Origin: JAZNBI01 sp045586995
GTDB lineage: Bacteria; Bacillota; Clostridia; Oscillospirales; CAG-272
Assembly (NCBI GenBank): GCA_045586995.1
Contig: JAZNBI010000129.1
Span: 1-47,230 of the forward strand
DNA length: 47,230 nucleotides
Reading direction: 5' to 3'
Of this stretch, positions 9,501 through 16,580 are shown one piece after another. Every line of letters begins with the position of its first letter. Position 1 is the first letter of the stretch. The position numbers and the translations under genes were made by a program. Below the pieces are notes generated by a model. That model saw only the letters and a list, made by a program, of their open reading frames with translations. It searched no databases and had not been told where the DNA came from.

Positions 9501-10934
9501 GGCGATAAATCTCCCGATATTGACTTGAATTTTTCAGGAGATATTCAAGGCAGAATTCATAAATACACTGAGGAGCTTTTTGGAGCAGAAAACGTATTCA
9601 GAGCAGGAACACTCGGAACGCTTGCCGATAAAACCGCATACGGCTTTGTGGCAAAATATCTCGAGGGTAAAGGGGTACGTGTCAATCGCGCCGAAGCAAA
9701 CCGTCTTGTATTGGGGTGTGTAGGCGTTAAGCGCACAACGGGACAGCATCCGGGCGGAATTATTGTTGTCCCGAAGGAATATGAGATATACGATTTTTCG
9801 CCTGTTCAGCATCCCGCTGATGACCCCAAATCGGATATTATAACTACTCACTTTGCATTCTCTTATCTTCATGACACCATATTGAAGCTTGATGAGCTTG
9901 GGCACGATGTTCCCACAAAATATAAGCTTCTTGAAAAGTACAGTAATACAAGCGTTCTTGATGTTCCTATGAATGATAAAAATGTTTACGAATTGTTTTT
10001 ATCTACCAAGCCGCTTGGTGTTTCTTCAAAAGACATTGAATCCGCCGTTGGCACGTTAGGACTGCCCGAAATGGGCACCCATTTCATACAAGGTGTTCTC
10101 GTGGATGCAAAGCCGAAAAATTTTGCCGACCTTTTGCAGATTTCGGGTCTTACACACGGTACAAACGTGTGGCTTGGAAACGCTAAGGACTTAATTACCG
10201 AAGGAATATGCGACATTTCTCGAGTTATCGGAACTCGCGACGGTATTATGCTTGACCTTATTCGTTACGGACTTGATAACAGTACTGCCTTCTCTATAAT
10301 GGAAAAGGTGCGTAAAGGTAAAGGATTAACCCCCGAATGGGAAGCCGATATGCGAGCACACGGAGTACCCGAATGGTATATCACTTCTTGTAAAAAAATC
10401 AAATATATGTTTCCCAAGGCGCACGCAGCTGCATATGTAATGTCGGCAATCCGTCTTGGATGGTATAAGATATATCATCCGGTAGCGTTTTATTGCGCAA
10501 TGTTTACCGCCAATGTCGCTAATTTTGACGCAGAAATCGTTATGCAGGGAAGGAATCACGTTTTTAAGACATTTAAGGATATTGAAGCCAGGAGTAAAGA
10601 AGCATCTCAAAAAGAGTTGGCTACTCTACCCGTTCTTTTACTTGCAAATGAATGTATGGCAAGGGGTATTAAATTTTTGCCGATAGATATAAATATGTCC
10701 GAAGCATCTGCCTTTGTCCCCGAAAACGGTGCTATAAGAATGCCTTTTTATGCACTCAACGGAATTGGCGAAAATGCTGCCGCAAATATTATATCCGCTA
10801 GGAATGAGGAGCGTTTTTTCTCAATAGAAGATTTACAAATTCGAGCAAGTCTTTCTAAAACCGTTATTGAACTTATGAAACGTTGCGGAGTTCTTGACGG
10901 ATTACAGGAAACCGACCAATTGACACTTTTTTAA
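6537..10934 (+). CDS. polC: DNA polymerase III alpha subunit, Gram-positive PolC type
   Basis: PolC is the replicative polymerase of low-GC Gram-positives with built-in 3'-5' proofreading. The 1465-residue product has, in order: an N-terminal domain; an OB-fold region around 230-350; a PHP domain beginning ELHLHTNMSAMDALI (about 369) that is split by the DEDD exonuclease (VFDIETTGL about 454, HNANFDIGF, HRASDDAEML); the palm with a zinc site (CPNC about 940, CPKC about 970); and catalytic aspartates in SPDIDLNF (Asp994, Asp996). QHPGGIIVV and the C-terminal fingers follow. An AAGGAG SD precedes the ATG by eight bases, and the start overlaps ispG by four bases. Length and order are normal for the family. 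Confidence 0.97.
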   Translation: MRLLEKLARYEADELSERILNSITDYSLRVNSEKRVMEIIASFPKLIEKSALYKIEEQIRDAYGIAHVKILPKYSPKLFSYEYFPQILTEAERVGIVARGFFNKYKYDIDNNSITISIPFSESGIKFLEYANTPNVIERILLSEFDKEFKVKIVDAGENEIENSVYKKELERIDSQIVESYKSYISQSGSENAYRAKHDAQAPNDDEPSLIKVSSLSNNEISLETEDGICKIGHLCFDISNPKFIYDNSFEIRPVAISSVDKETKNLSIIGEVFGFSKDEGRVEGKFNISFSVFDGSSSVEVKKGSVGEEECGIICESIKNGVCVALKGYTKHLERRGVVDDDLTFFPQNIAVISKINKTDDADEKRIELHLHTNMSAMDALIRPDEIVYTAKAFGHPAVAITDHANVQAFPEAMIASEKCGMKVIYGMEAYFVNNTATALTGKYTGKFEDEAIVFDIETTGLSVSSCQIIEIGAVRIKNGEVVEVFDSFVNPHVPIPSEITQLTSITNDMVKDAPSIDIVLADFFKFIGNNLLIAHNANFDIGFIRHAAKENSMPFDNPYLDTLALSRFINPDLKTHKLDVLAKHYKLGDFNHHRASDDAEMLAHIYFSMTEAMLKMDISDFVTLNSEMLSNSDPSKLKSFHQIILVKNQLGLKNLYKLISFSYLKYFHRHPRIPKTELEKHREGLIIGSACEAGELFQAILEGRPDSEIENIVNFYDYLEIQPLSNNRFMIEDGRLANDEQLKDINRKIVELGKKYNKPVVATCDAHFMNDEDEIYRKILLTGMKFKDAEKDTHLYFRTTKEMLKEFDYLGEETAREVVIVNPNKINDMIDVIRPIPKGSFTPNLEGAEEELQSMCWERAHSIYGDDLPQIVHARLKKELDSIVKHGFSVLYMIAEKLVKFSEGLGYLVGSRGSVGSSFVATMAGISEVNPLPPHYYCPNCRYSEFITDGSVGSGFDLPDKHCPKCNTMLKADGHDIPFETFLGFHGDKSPDIDLNFSGDIQGRIHKYTEELFGAENVFRAGTLGTLADKTAYGFVAKYLEGKGVRVNRAEANRLVLGCVGVKRTTGQHPGGIIVVPKEYEIYDFSPVQHPADDPKSDIITTHFAFSYLHDTILKLDELGHDVPTKYKLLEKYSNTSVLDVPMNDKNVYELFLSTKPLGVSSKDIESAVGTLGLPEMGTHFIQGVLVDAKPKNFADLLQISGLTHGTNVWLGNAKDLITEGICDISRVIGTRDGIMLDLIRYGLDNSTAFSIMEKVRKGKGLTPEWEADMRAHGVPEWYITSCKKIKYMFPKAHAAAYVMSAIRLGWYKIYHPVAFYCAMFTANVANFDAEIVMQGRNHVFKTFKDIEARSKEASQKELATLPVLLLANECMARGIKFLPIDINMSEASAFVPENGAIRMPFYALNGIGENAAANIISARNEERFFSIEDLQIRASLSKTVIELMKRCGVLDGLQETDQLTLF

Positions 10935-10951
10935 TAAAATTTTGTAGAAAC

Positions 10952-10991
10952 AAAAGAAATATGCGGTGATTTTTCACCGCATATTTCTTTT
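10952..10991. terminator. Bidirectional terminator between polC and the SpoU methyltransferase gene
   Basis: An 18-base perfect inverted repeat (10952-10969 with 10974-10991) surrounds a TTTT loop; the arms are A-rich then GC-rich and end in a T-run on both strands. It closes the pyrH-polC operon on the + strand and the converging - strand gene, whose stop codon it touches. Confidence 0.9.
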
Positions 10992-11766
10992 ATTTTAATT
11001 TGTTTTGTCGCATAATTTCGAATGCAATAACCGATAGCGCAGATGCGGAGGGAAGTGACCCCGAAAAATCTCTGCCATAATCTATACGCACTACCAGATC
11101 AGCAAGCGTTAACAACGAGCGCGAAATACCTCTTTTTTCGCCGCCTACTATCATAAAAATCGGTTTTTTTAAATTAGCATCATAAATAGAGATGGAATCT
11201 CTTATTCCGGCGCAAACGATTTTATAATTCATGGATTTAAACATATCAACGGCATCGATAGGCTCAGAAATATATATATCCAAAAGCTCTGAAACGCCCG
11301 CAGAGGAACGAGCCACAGCTCCTGCGGCATTCATCCAATTCCTTGGAGAAAGTATCACGGCATCAGCTCCTGCGGCGTATGCGGAACGCAGGGAATATCC
11401 AAAATTATAAGGATCCTCAATGCCCTCTATGTATATATATAACCCATCGGGTATTATATTATCATTATTGAGAACGGTATGCTTTCTCGGGGTGCAAAGT
11501 GCAATAATTCCACCGTGAGAACTTCCGCTTGTCTTAGAATCAATAAATTCTTTGGGAACAGGGGTCAGAATAAATCCCATTTGTTGAGATTTATGCTTTA
11601 AAAAGCAGAGCTCTGCGTGTTTGGATCTTGTTTTGCTTTCGTCAAAAAACACCTCTAATATGCGACGGTTGCTTTTCTTTAACTCAATAGATTTTATAAC
11701 GGCAGATATAGAAGTCATTCCTTCAAAAATAACATTTTCGCATTGTCCTGAAGATTTATCGGTCAT
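10990..11766 (-). CDS. TrmH/SpoU-family RNA 2'-O-methyltransferase
   Basis: Proteins of this family methylate the 2'-OH of rRNA or tRNA using SAM bound in a trefoil knot. The 258-residue product has a substrate-binding-type N-terminal domain and then SPOUT motifs: EGIEDPYNFG at 114-123 (motif 1), IVGGEKRGIS at 206-215 (motif 2), and SLPSASALSV at 237-246 where most members read SLNVSVAA (motif 3). The change from N to P in motif 3 marks a divergent subgroup, so the target RNA is uncertain; RlmB-like is the closest general label. It stands alone, converging on polC across a shared terminator. Confidence 0.85.
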   Translation of the reverse strand: MTDKSSGQCENVIFEGMTSISAVIKSIELKKSNRRILEVFFDESKTRSKHAELCFLKHKSQQMGFILTPVPKEFIDSKTSGSSHGGIIALCTPRKHTVLNNDNIIPDGLYIYIEGIEDPYNFGYSLRSAYAAGADAVILSPRNWMNAAGAVARSSAGVSELLDIYISEPIDAVDMFKSMNYKIVCAGIRDSISIYDANLKKPIFMIVGGEKRGISRSLLTLADLVVRIDYGRDFSGSLPSASALSVIAFEIMRQNKLK

Positions 11767-11832
11767 ATATAAACACCATCGCTTTCAAATTTAAAGATTA
11801 CAGTATTTTATAGAGAGAATTGTAACTTTAGT

Positions 11833-11861
11833 TAATATTTTTATATTTAACATCATAGAAT
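11833..11861 (+). promoter_or_regulatory. Sigma-E-type sporulation promoter upstream of spoIIID
   Basis: TAATATT at 11833-11839 fits the Bacillus sigma-E -35 consensus KMATATT exactly. After 14 bases comes CATAGAAT (11854-11861), one base off the -10 consensus CATACANT. In B. subtilis spoIIID is transcribed by sigma-E RNA polymerase in the mother cell, so position and sequence agree. The call rests on consensus matching by eye. Confidence 0.6.
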
Positions 11862-11910
11862 ATACCAAACAGAATTGTATAAAATCATTTTTTTGAAATG
11901 GGGAATTTTT

Positions 11911-12180
11911 ATGATGTATATATCGTCTAATAAAGAAAGATGCGTTATCCTGGCAACTCATTTGATTGAGAACAATTCAACTGTGCGCGCGGTTGCGGCT
12001 AAATTTTCAATAAGTAAAAGTACCGTACATAAAGATATAACGCAAAATTTAAAAAAAATAAACAAGCCATTATATGAAGAAGTAAAAAAAATTCTTGAAA
12101 AAAACAAATCAGAACGCCACTTAAGAGGTGGCGAGGCAACTCGCAAAAAATATTTAGTTGACTCTGAGAAAGCAACATGA
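11911..12180 (+). CDS. spoIIID: Sporulation transcriptional regulator SpoIIID
   Basis: SpoIIID is a small DNA-binding protein that switches gene expression in the mother cell between the sigma-E and sigma-K phases. The 89-residue product shows the family pattern: a helix-turn-helix around residues 24-45 (TVRAVAAKFSISKSTVHKDI) and the conserved RHLRGGEAT at 69-77, followed by a basic C-terminal end. The ATG at 11911 is placed seven bases after a GGGG SD; the adjacent ATG at 11914 is equally possible. Its presence argues that the organism belongs to a spore-forming lineage. A sigma-E-like promoter lies upstream. Confidence 0.96.
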   Translation: MMYISSNKERCVILATHLIENNSTVRAVAAKFSISKSTVHKDITQNLKKINKPLYEEVKKILEKNKSERHLRGGEATRKKYLVDSEKAT

Positions 12181-12200
12181 CCGCCTCTTAATGCTTTTTT
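12121..12200 (+). terminator. Possible long-loop terminator overlapping the spoIIID 3' end
   Basis: TTAAGAGGTGG (12121-12131) can pair with CCGCCTCTTAA (12181-12191) with one G-T pair, and a T6 run follows at 12195-12200. The loop is 49 bases. The left arm is shared with a competing hairpin, CGCCAC (12115-12120) with GTGGCG (12128-12133). Whether it terminates transcription is unclear. Confidence 0.35.
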
Positions 12201-12255
12201 ACATATCAACGATATAAAAGGGATGATATTACACCGTTGCTTTAATATTTATCGA

Positions 12256-12283
12256 ATTATACAAAATGCAAATTTTGTATAAT
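12256..12283. repeat. Perfect AT-rich palindrome downstream of spoIIID
   Basis: An 11-base arm (12256-12266) is repeated inverted at 12273-12283 around a six-base centre. Each arm ends in TATAAT when read outward. It lacks a following T-run and is more like an operator or divergent -10 region than a terminator. It lies in the 288-base gap between spoIIID and the next gene, which otherwise holds an 8-base inverted repeat (12305-12312 with 12359-12366) and a TATAAT at 12414-12419 with no clear -35. Confidence 0.4.
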
Positions 12284-12468
12284 ATAGGGAAGTAAAAAGC
12301 ACAAAAATAGCTGTTTAAGCCAGTCACACCGATAAAAATTATAAAAAAACTCCATCAAAGCTATTTAAATGTAAATTTTTTATATTTTATAAAAAATAAA
12401 TCAAATTATATGTTATAATTAATTATCGGTTGTGTTTTATCAAATTATTATTTTGGAGGACTTTTAAA

Positions 12469-12891
12469 ATGGCAATCAAGATGAGAGTACTTTATCTTTC
12501 TAACAAAGGAAAAATTGTTTCAGCTGCAAATTATATTAAAGAAGCTATGGGGTTAGACCCTAACCGTATTGACACTATCCCCCCTGCGTATTCCTGTGAT
12601 AAGGAGCGCTTAGTTGTGCTTTGCCTTTCATTAAACGGCGATCCGAGTGATAAACTCAGACTTTTTTGCCGCGAATTGACGACTCAGCGCGCTCAGAATG
12701 TTGCGCTTGTTATTGACGGCAAAGAGGCGGATGCTGCAAAAATCATCTCTGTACTTAAAGAAGCCGGTACAAATGTATTAAGCAACGTGCTTTATATAAA
12801 TGGTGGAATTCCATTCTTAAAAAAGCTTTCGGATGCTGAGAAAGCTTCTATCTCATCCTGGATGAATAACGTTGTGGACAACATTGGATAA
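12469..12891 (+). CDS. Conserved-looking small alpha/beta protein of unknown function
   Basis: I do not recognise this 140-residue protein. It begins MAIKMRVLYLSNKGKIVSAA and alternates predicted strands (VLYLS, LVVLCLSL, NVALVIDG, NVLYINGG) with helices, like a Rossmann- or flavodoxin-like fold. No phosphate-loop or cysteine motif is obvious, and there is no signal peptide or membrane segment. The start is set by a strong GGAGG nine bases upstream of ATG 12469; the frame is open further upstream but has no SD. It is monocistronic between spoIIID and a terminator. Good SD and codon use argue that it is real and well translated. Confidence 0.75.
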   Translation: MAIKMRVLYLSNKGKIVSAANYIKEAMGLDPNRIDTIPPAYSCDKERLVVLCLSLNGDPSDKLRLFCRELTTQRAQNVALVIDGKEADAAKIISVLKEAGTNVLSNVLYINGGIPFLKKLSDAEKASISSWMNNVVDNIG

Positions 12892-12906
12892 ATTTTCCAA
12901 ATTCAT

Positions 12907-12950
12907 AAATAAGCATAATCAGCGTATTTTAGCGTTGATTATGCTTATTT
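12907..12950. terminator. Bidirectional terminator
   Basis: An 18-base arm at 12907-12924 pairs with 12933-12950 with a single G-T pair and an eight-base loop. The ends are A/T-rich on both sides. It separates the + strand 140-residue gene from the converging - strand membrane-anchored gene. Confidence 0.8.
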
Positions 12951-12962
12951 ATTTATCGAAAA

Positions 12963-13643
12963 TCAATAATTTATAGTAAGCACATTATCAATGAGAGCAT
13001 TTCCGGAGAGATCGCTTATAACAAAATATTGCAACCGTATACAATCGCTTCCCATATCGTTTCTGAGCGTACCGTTGTTATGCCTTATCATATATTCTAC
13101 CGAATATTCATATTTTCTATATTCAAATCCATTATCGTCAGTGGCGGTATACTCAGCCATTTTTGTTAACTGAATATTATAAATTTTTTGCATTGTGAAA
13201 GGAGTCTGTTTTTCGTGATTCTCAAAATATTCATCACTAAAGCAGCCGTTATATCCATCAATATCCCCCTGTATCGCAAAACTGATATACCTATATAAAA
13301 GCTTAAGATCTTCGGAAAACAGCTCATATTCTTCATCGTTTATTGTGGTGGAAATTCTGGTAGAATTGTCGATGTATGTAATGCCTCCGTAGCTTGTAAA
13401 AAGATCAATATATTGAGTGTCCTCAAAAATATTTTCTTCAAAATCGGGCATATAAAAATCAAAGTCATTATTGTTGCTCTGTGATGCGTTTATCAAATTA
13501 TATATGTGAATTGATGCGTAATATACTAATATAAAAGCCAACATAGAAAGAAAAACTATTAAAATATATTTTTTACTTTTTTTCTTTTGTGCTTCTATTT
13601 CCGTATGATTGCTTTTTTTATCGCACTTTTCAAAATTCTTCAT
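12963..13643 (-). CDS. Membrane-anchored extracytoplasmic protein of unknown function
   Basis: The 226-residue product has a short lysine-rich cytoplasmic tail (about 1-25) and one membrane segment (about 26-49). An acidic, aspartate- and asparagine-rich linker follows, then a roughly 130-residue outer domain. That domain (DLKLLYRYISFAIQGDIDGY, then alternating strands such as YRKYEYSVEYMIRH and CIRLQYFVIS) could be a cystatin- or NTF2-like fold, but this is only a shape-based guess. The ATG has a GAGGGA SD. It is a single gene with its own promoter and a shared terminator at its 3' end. Confidence 0.7.
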   Translation of the reverse strand: MKNFEKCDKKSNHTEIEAQKKKSKKYILIVFLSMLAFILVYYASIHIYNLINASQSNNNDFDFYMPDFEENIFEDTQYIDLFTSYGGITYIDNSTRISTTINDEEYELFSEDLKLLYRYISFAIQGDIDGYNGCFSDEYFENHEKQTPFTMQKIYNIQLTKMAEYTATDDNGFEYRKYEYSVEYMIRHNNGTLRNDMGSDCIRLQYFVISDLSGNALIDNVLTINY

Positions 13644-13674
13644 TCTGCGTGTCCCTCATTCGTTTTATATGTTT

Positions 13675-13703
13675 ATTTTATCATAAATTTATAATGAAAT
13701 CAA
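13675..13703 (-). promoter_or_regulatory. Sigma-A-type promoter for the membrane-anchored gene
   Basis: On the - strand TTGATT (13703-13698) is followed after 17 bases by TAAAAT (13680-13675), 32 bases before the start codon at 13643. Confidence 0.6.
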
Positions 13704-13767
13704 CACTCTTAACATAATTATAAAAATTTATTTCTTATTTTTATATTATTTTTATATCACTTTATTA

Positions 13768-13796
13768 TTGAATATAAATCGGTATTATGATATAAT
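13768..13796 (+). promoter_or_regulatory. Sigma-A-type promoter upstream of the apgM-like gene
   Basis: TTGAAT (13768-13773), a 17-base spacer, and TATAAT (13791-13796). It is followed 41 bases later by the ATG at 13838 and can drive the apgM-like/lepB/rbgA/rnhB/yraN run. Confidence 0.7.
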
Positions 13797-13837
13797 AGAT
13801 ATTATTATATATTTTATAAAAAGAATCGAGAGAAATA

Positions 13838-15052
13838 ATGAAATATTTTGTTTTAATACCGGACGGAATGGCAGATGAAAAAATAGCAGAACTCGGATAT
13901 AAAACTCCAATGGAAAAAGCTGCAAAACCGTATATGGATACGTTGGCAAAAAGATCCTTTACCGGTATGGTTTCCAATGTTCCCGTCGGAATGGTTCCCG
14001 AAAGTGACACAGCTAATCTGGCGATTTTATCATATGATCCCACGGTATATTCAAAAGGACGTTCTCCCTTGGAAGCCGTAAGCATGGGTATTGAAATGTC
14101 AAGCGACGATACCGCATACAGATGTAACATAGTTACGCTTTCCGAGAGTGAGTCATCATATGACGAAAAGATATTGCTTGACCATAGTGCCGATGAAATT
14201 ACTACTGACGAAGCAGATGTTCTTATCAAGGAAATACAAAAAGAATTCGGAAATGACATCCGACGCTTCTATACCGGAATAAGCTATCGGCATTGTATGA
14301 TCGAAAAAAACGGAAATGATACATATTCTTTTTCAAGGCCACATGATATAATAAACCAATGCATAAAGGATTATCTTCCAAAAAACGATAACGGTGGTGC
14401 TGAATTCTATTGCCTGATGAAAGAAAGCTACAAAATTCTTAACAACCACCCAATAAATGAAGCACGAAGAAGCAGAGGGTTAAAACCCGCAAATTCGATT
14501 TGGTTCTGGAGTCCGGGAAAAAAGCCGTGCCTTCCCGCTTTTAACGATAAATGGGGTGTGAAAAGTGCGGTTATTTCGGCTGTTGACCTTATAAAAGGAA
14601 TTGGAATTTGTGCAGGCATGGAATCGTTTGATGTTGAAGGCGCGACCGGAAATGTATCTACAAATTATATTGGTAAAGCAAATATGGCAATCGAGGCGTT
14701 CAAAAAAGGATATAATTTTGTATATGTTCATGTTGAAGCCCCTGACGAATGCGGTCACAGGAACGAAGTAAACAATAAGATTTTATCAATTGAAAATATT
14801 GACAAAAAAATATTAAAGCCGGTATACGAATACCTCTCATCTCAAGATGAGTCATTTAAAATTATGGTGCTTCCCGACCACCCGACCCCTATTTCAAAAA
14901 GGACTCACACTATTGCACCTGTTCCCTTTTTCATTTATTCCTCTGAATATGATGTGCCCGGCGTTGAAATCTTTTCAGAAGAAAATTGTCAAAAAATCGG
15001 CACATACCTGCCAAATGGATATAATCTGTTAGACAAAATGATTGTAAAATAA
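13838..15052 (+). CDS. ApgM-type phosphoglycerate mutase-like protein, proposed homoserine kinase
   Basis: The 404-residue product belongs to the alkaline-phosphatase superfamily branch of archaeal-type cofactor-independent phosphoglycerate mutases. Visible metal and active-site motifs are LIPDGMAD (residues 6-13), PESDTANLAIL with candidate nucleophile Ser56, GRSPLEAVSMGI, HVEAPDECGHRNE and LPDHPTP. A bacterial subgroup of this family is proposed to replace ThrB as homoserine kinase in organisms that have thrC but no GHMP-type thrB. Here thrC lies 3.5 kb downstream, which favours that role. Glycolytic mutase activity cannot be excluded from sequence. It has its own promoter and lies ten bases before lepB. 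Confidence 0.85.
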   Translation: MKYFVLIPDGMADEKIAELGYKTPMEKAAKPYMDTLAKRSFTGMVSNVPVGMVPESDTANLAILSYDPTVYSKGRSPLEAVSMGIEMSSDDTAYRCNIVTLSESESSYDEKILLDHSADEITTDEADVLIKEIQKEFGNDIRRFYTGISYRHCMIEKNGNDTYSFSRPHDIINQCIKDYLPKNDNGGAEFYCLMKESYKILNNHPINEARRSRGLKPANSIWFWSPGKKPCLPAFNDKWGVKSAVISAVDLIKGIGICAGMESFDVEGATGNVSTNYIGKANMAIEAFKKGYNFVYVHVEAPDECGHRNEVNNKILSIENIDKKILKPVYEYLSSQDESFKIMVLPDHPTPISKRTHTIAPVPFFIYSSEYDVPGVEIFSEENCQKIGTYLPNGYNLLDKMIVK

Positions 15053-15062
15053 GGAGCATTTT

Positions 15063-15686
15063 ATGAACAATACAAATCACGAAAAGCAAGAATCGATTCT
15101 CCCTCAAAAAGGGTCCATTTTTTCGGTTTCGAATATATTCGATTTTTTTGAAATGTTTGTTTGTTCAATTGCGCTTGTACTTATTTTGTTTAGCTTTGTA
15201 TTTCGGGTTTGCGTGGTTGATGGCGATTCTATGAATCAAACCTTAAAAGACAAAGAAACTATTATAACCTCTGATATTTTATATACTCCGCAAAACGGAG
15301 ATATAGTTGTTTTTCATTTGGTTAACTCTCCTATTGAAGCAATGAACAAACCGCTGGTAAAACGTGTAATAGCGCTTGAAGAACAATATGTAAAGATTGA
15401 TTTTAAACATTCTTGCGTATATGTTTCAAATGACGAGGTGTTTGATAAAGATGAAATAATAGATGAATCGGAGTATCTTTATCTTGATACCGGAATATAT
15501 GACGAATATATGTTTGATCCATATGTTGTACAGGTACCCAAGGGGCATATATTTGTTATGGGGGATAACAGAAACAATTCAGCAGACAGCCGTTTTTCTT
15601 ATGTCGGATGTGTTGACGTACGTATGATTACAGGAAAAGTGATATTTAGAGTTTTACCTGTTACAAGTTTTGGAACGATTAATTGA
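15063..15686 (+). CDS. lepB: Signal peptidase I
   Basis: LepB removes signal peptides from secreted proteins at the outer face of the membrane. The 207-residue product has one N-terminal membrane segment (about 31-48). The catalytic serine is Ser56 in VVDGDSMNQTL and the general-base lysine is Lys100 in PLVKRVIAL. The later family box GHIFVMGDNRNNSADSR is present. AAGGAG lies six bases before the ATG. The lepB-rbgA-rnhB order is the same as in Bacillus and many clostridia. Confidence 0.95.
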   Translation: MNNTNHEKQESILPQKGSIFSVSNIFDFFEMFVCSIALVLILFSFVFRVCVVDGDSMNQTLKDKETIITSDILYTPQNGDIVVFHLVNSPIEAMNKPLVKRVIALEEQYVKIDFKHSCVYVSNDEVFDKDEIIDESEYLYLDTGIYDEYMFDPYVVQVPKGHIFVMGDNRNNSADSRFSYVGCVDVRMITGKVIFRVLPVTSFGTIN

Positions 15687-15698
15687 AAGGAAGATACA

Positions 15699-16565
15699 AT
15701 GCCTTCTGAAATAATACAATGGTTTCCCGGTCATATGGCGAAAACTCGTCGTATGATAAAAGAAAACCTAAAAAATGTTAATGTTGTTATTGAAATATTA
15801 GATGCGAGAATTCCCCTTTCATCAAGGAATCCTGAAATCTTCAAGCTGACTGAAGGCAAACCGTTACTGATTTTGCTTAACAAGTGCGATCTCGCAGACC
15901 CTTTGCAAACCGAAAAATGGGTTAAACATTATACCTCCGATAATTCGTTTTGCCTGCCGATAGATTGTATCAGCGGAAGCGGAATCAATAAAATTATGCC
16001 CGCAATCGAAACTCTTATGTCAGATAAGATAAAATCCTATGAAAGTAAAGGCATGTCAGGCAGAAAACTTAAGGCGATGGTGCTCGGGATTCCAAACGTT
16101 GGGAAATCATCATTAATCAATAAACTGTCGGGCACCAAGAAAACGAAGGTTGAAAACCGCCCCGGAGTCACTCTCGACAAACAATGGGTTCCCGCAAAAG
16201 AAAACCTGATGCTTCTTGATATGCCCGGTGTGCTTTGGCCTAAATTTGATGACAAAATCGTCGGAGAAAATCTTGCAAGCACCGGTGCTATAAAGGACAC
16301 TATTCTTGATATTGAGAATGTTGCGGCTGTTCTCTGCCGACGTCTGAGAGAAAATTATAGGGATTTGTTATATTCAAGATACAAGATACTTGACACTGAC
16401 GATGCCGATGATTTGAGCGATTATGAATTACTGCTTTTGATAGGAAAAAAACGCGGCTTTTTGATTTCCGGCGGAGAAATAAATGTTGAGAGAACCGCGA
16501 ATATGCTTCTTGACGAATTTCGCTCATCAAAAATCGGAAAAATTACACTTGATATTATAAAATAA
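15699..16565 (+). CDS. rbgA: Ribosome biogenesis GTPase YlqF/RbgA
   Basis: RbgA is needed for late 50S subunit assembly in Firmicutes. The 288-residue product is a circularly permuted GTPase: G4 NKCD at 61-64 comes before G1 GIPNVGKSS at 130-138, the G2-like PGVTLD segment, and G3 DMPG at 174-177. The N-terminal WFPGHMAKTRRMI is typical of the family. The C-terminal domain is present in full. An AAAGGA SD precedes the ATG. Confidence 0.95.
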   Translation: MPSEIIQWFPGHMAKTRRMIKENLKNVNVVIEILDARIPLSSRNPEIFKLTEGKPLLILLNKCDLADPLQTEKWVKHYTSDNSFCLPIDCISGSGINKIMPAIETLMSDKIKSYESKGMSGRKLKAMVLGIPNVGKSSLINKLSGTKKTKVENRPGVTLDKQWVPAKENLMLLDMPGVLWPKFDDKIVGENLASTGAIKDTILDIENVAAVLCRRLRENYRDLLYSRYKILDTDDADDLSDYELLLLIGKKRGFLISGGEINVERTANMLLDEFRSSKIGKITLDIIK

Positions 16566-16580
16566 AGGGTGGCTAAGACA

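Noticed and set aside
12414..12419. TATAAT before the 140-residue gene as a promoter
   Set aside because: The -10 box is good but nothing like a -35 box lies 16-18 bases upstream, so I did not list it as a promoter.
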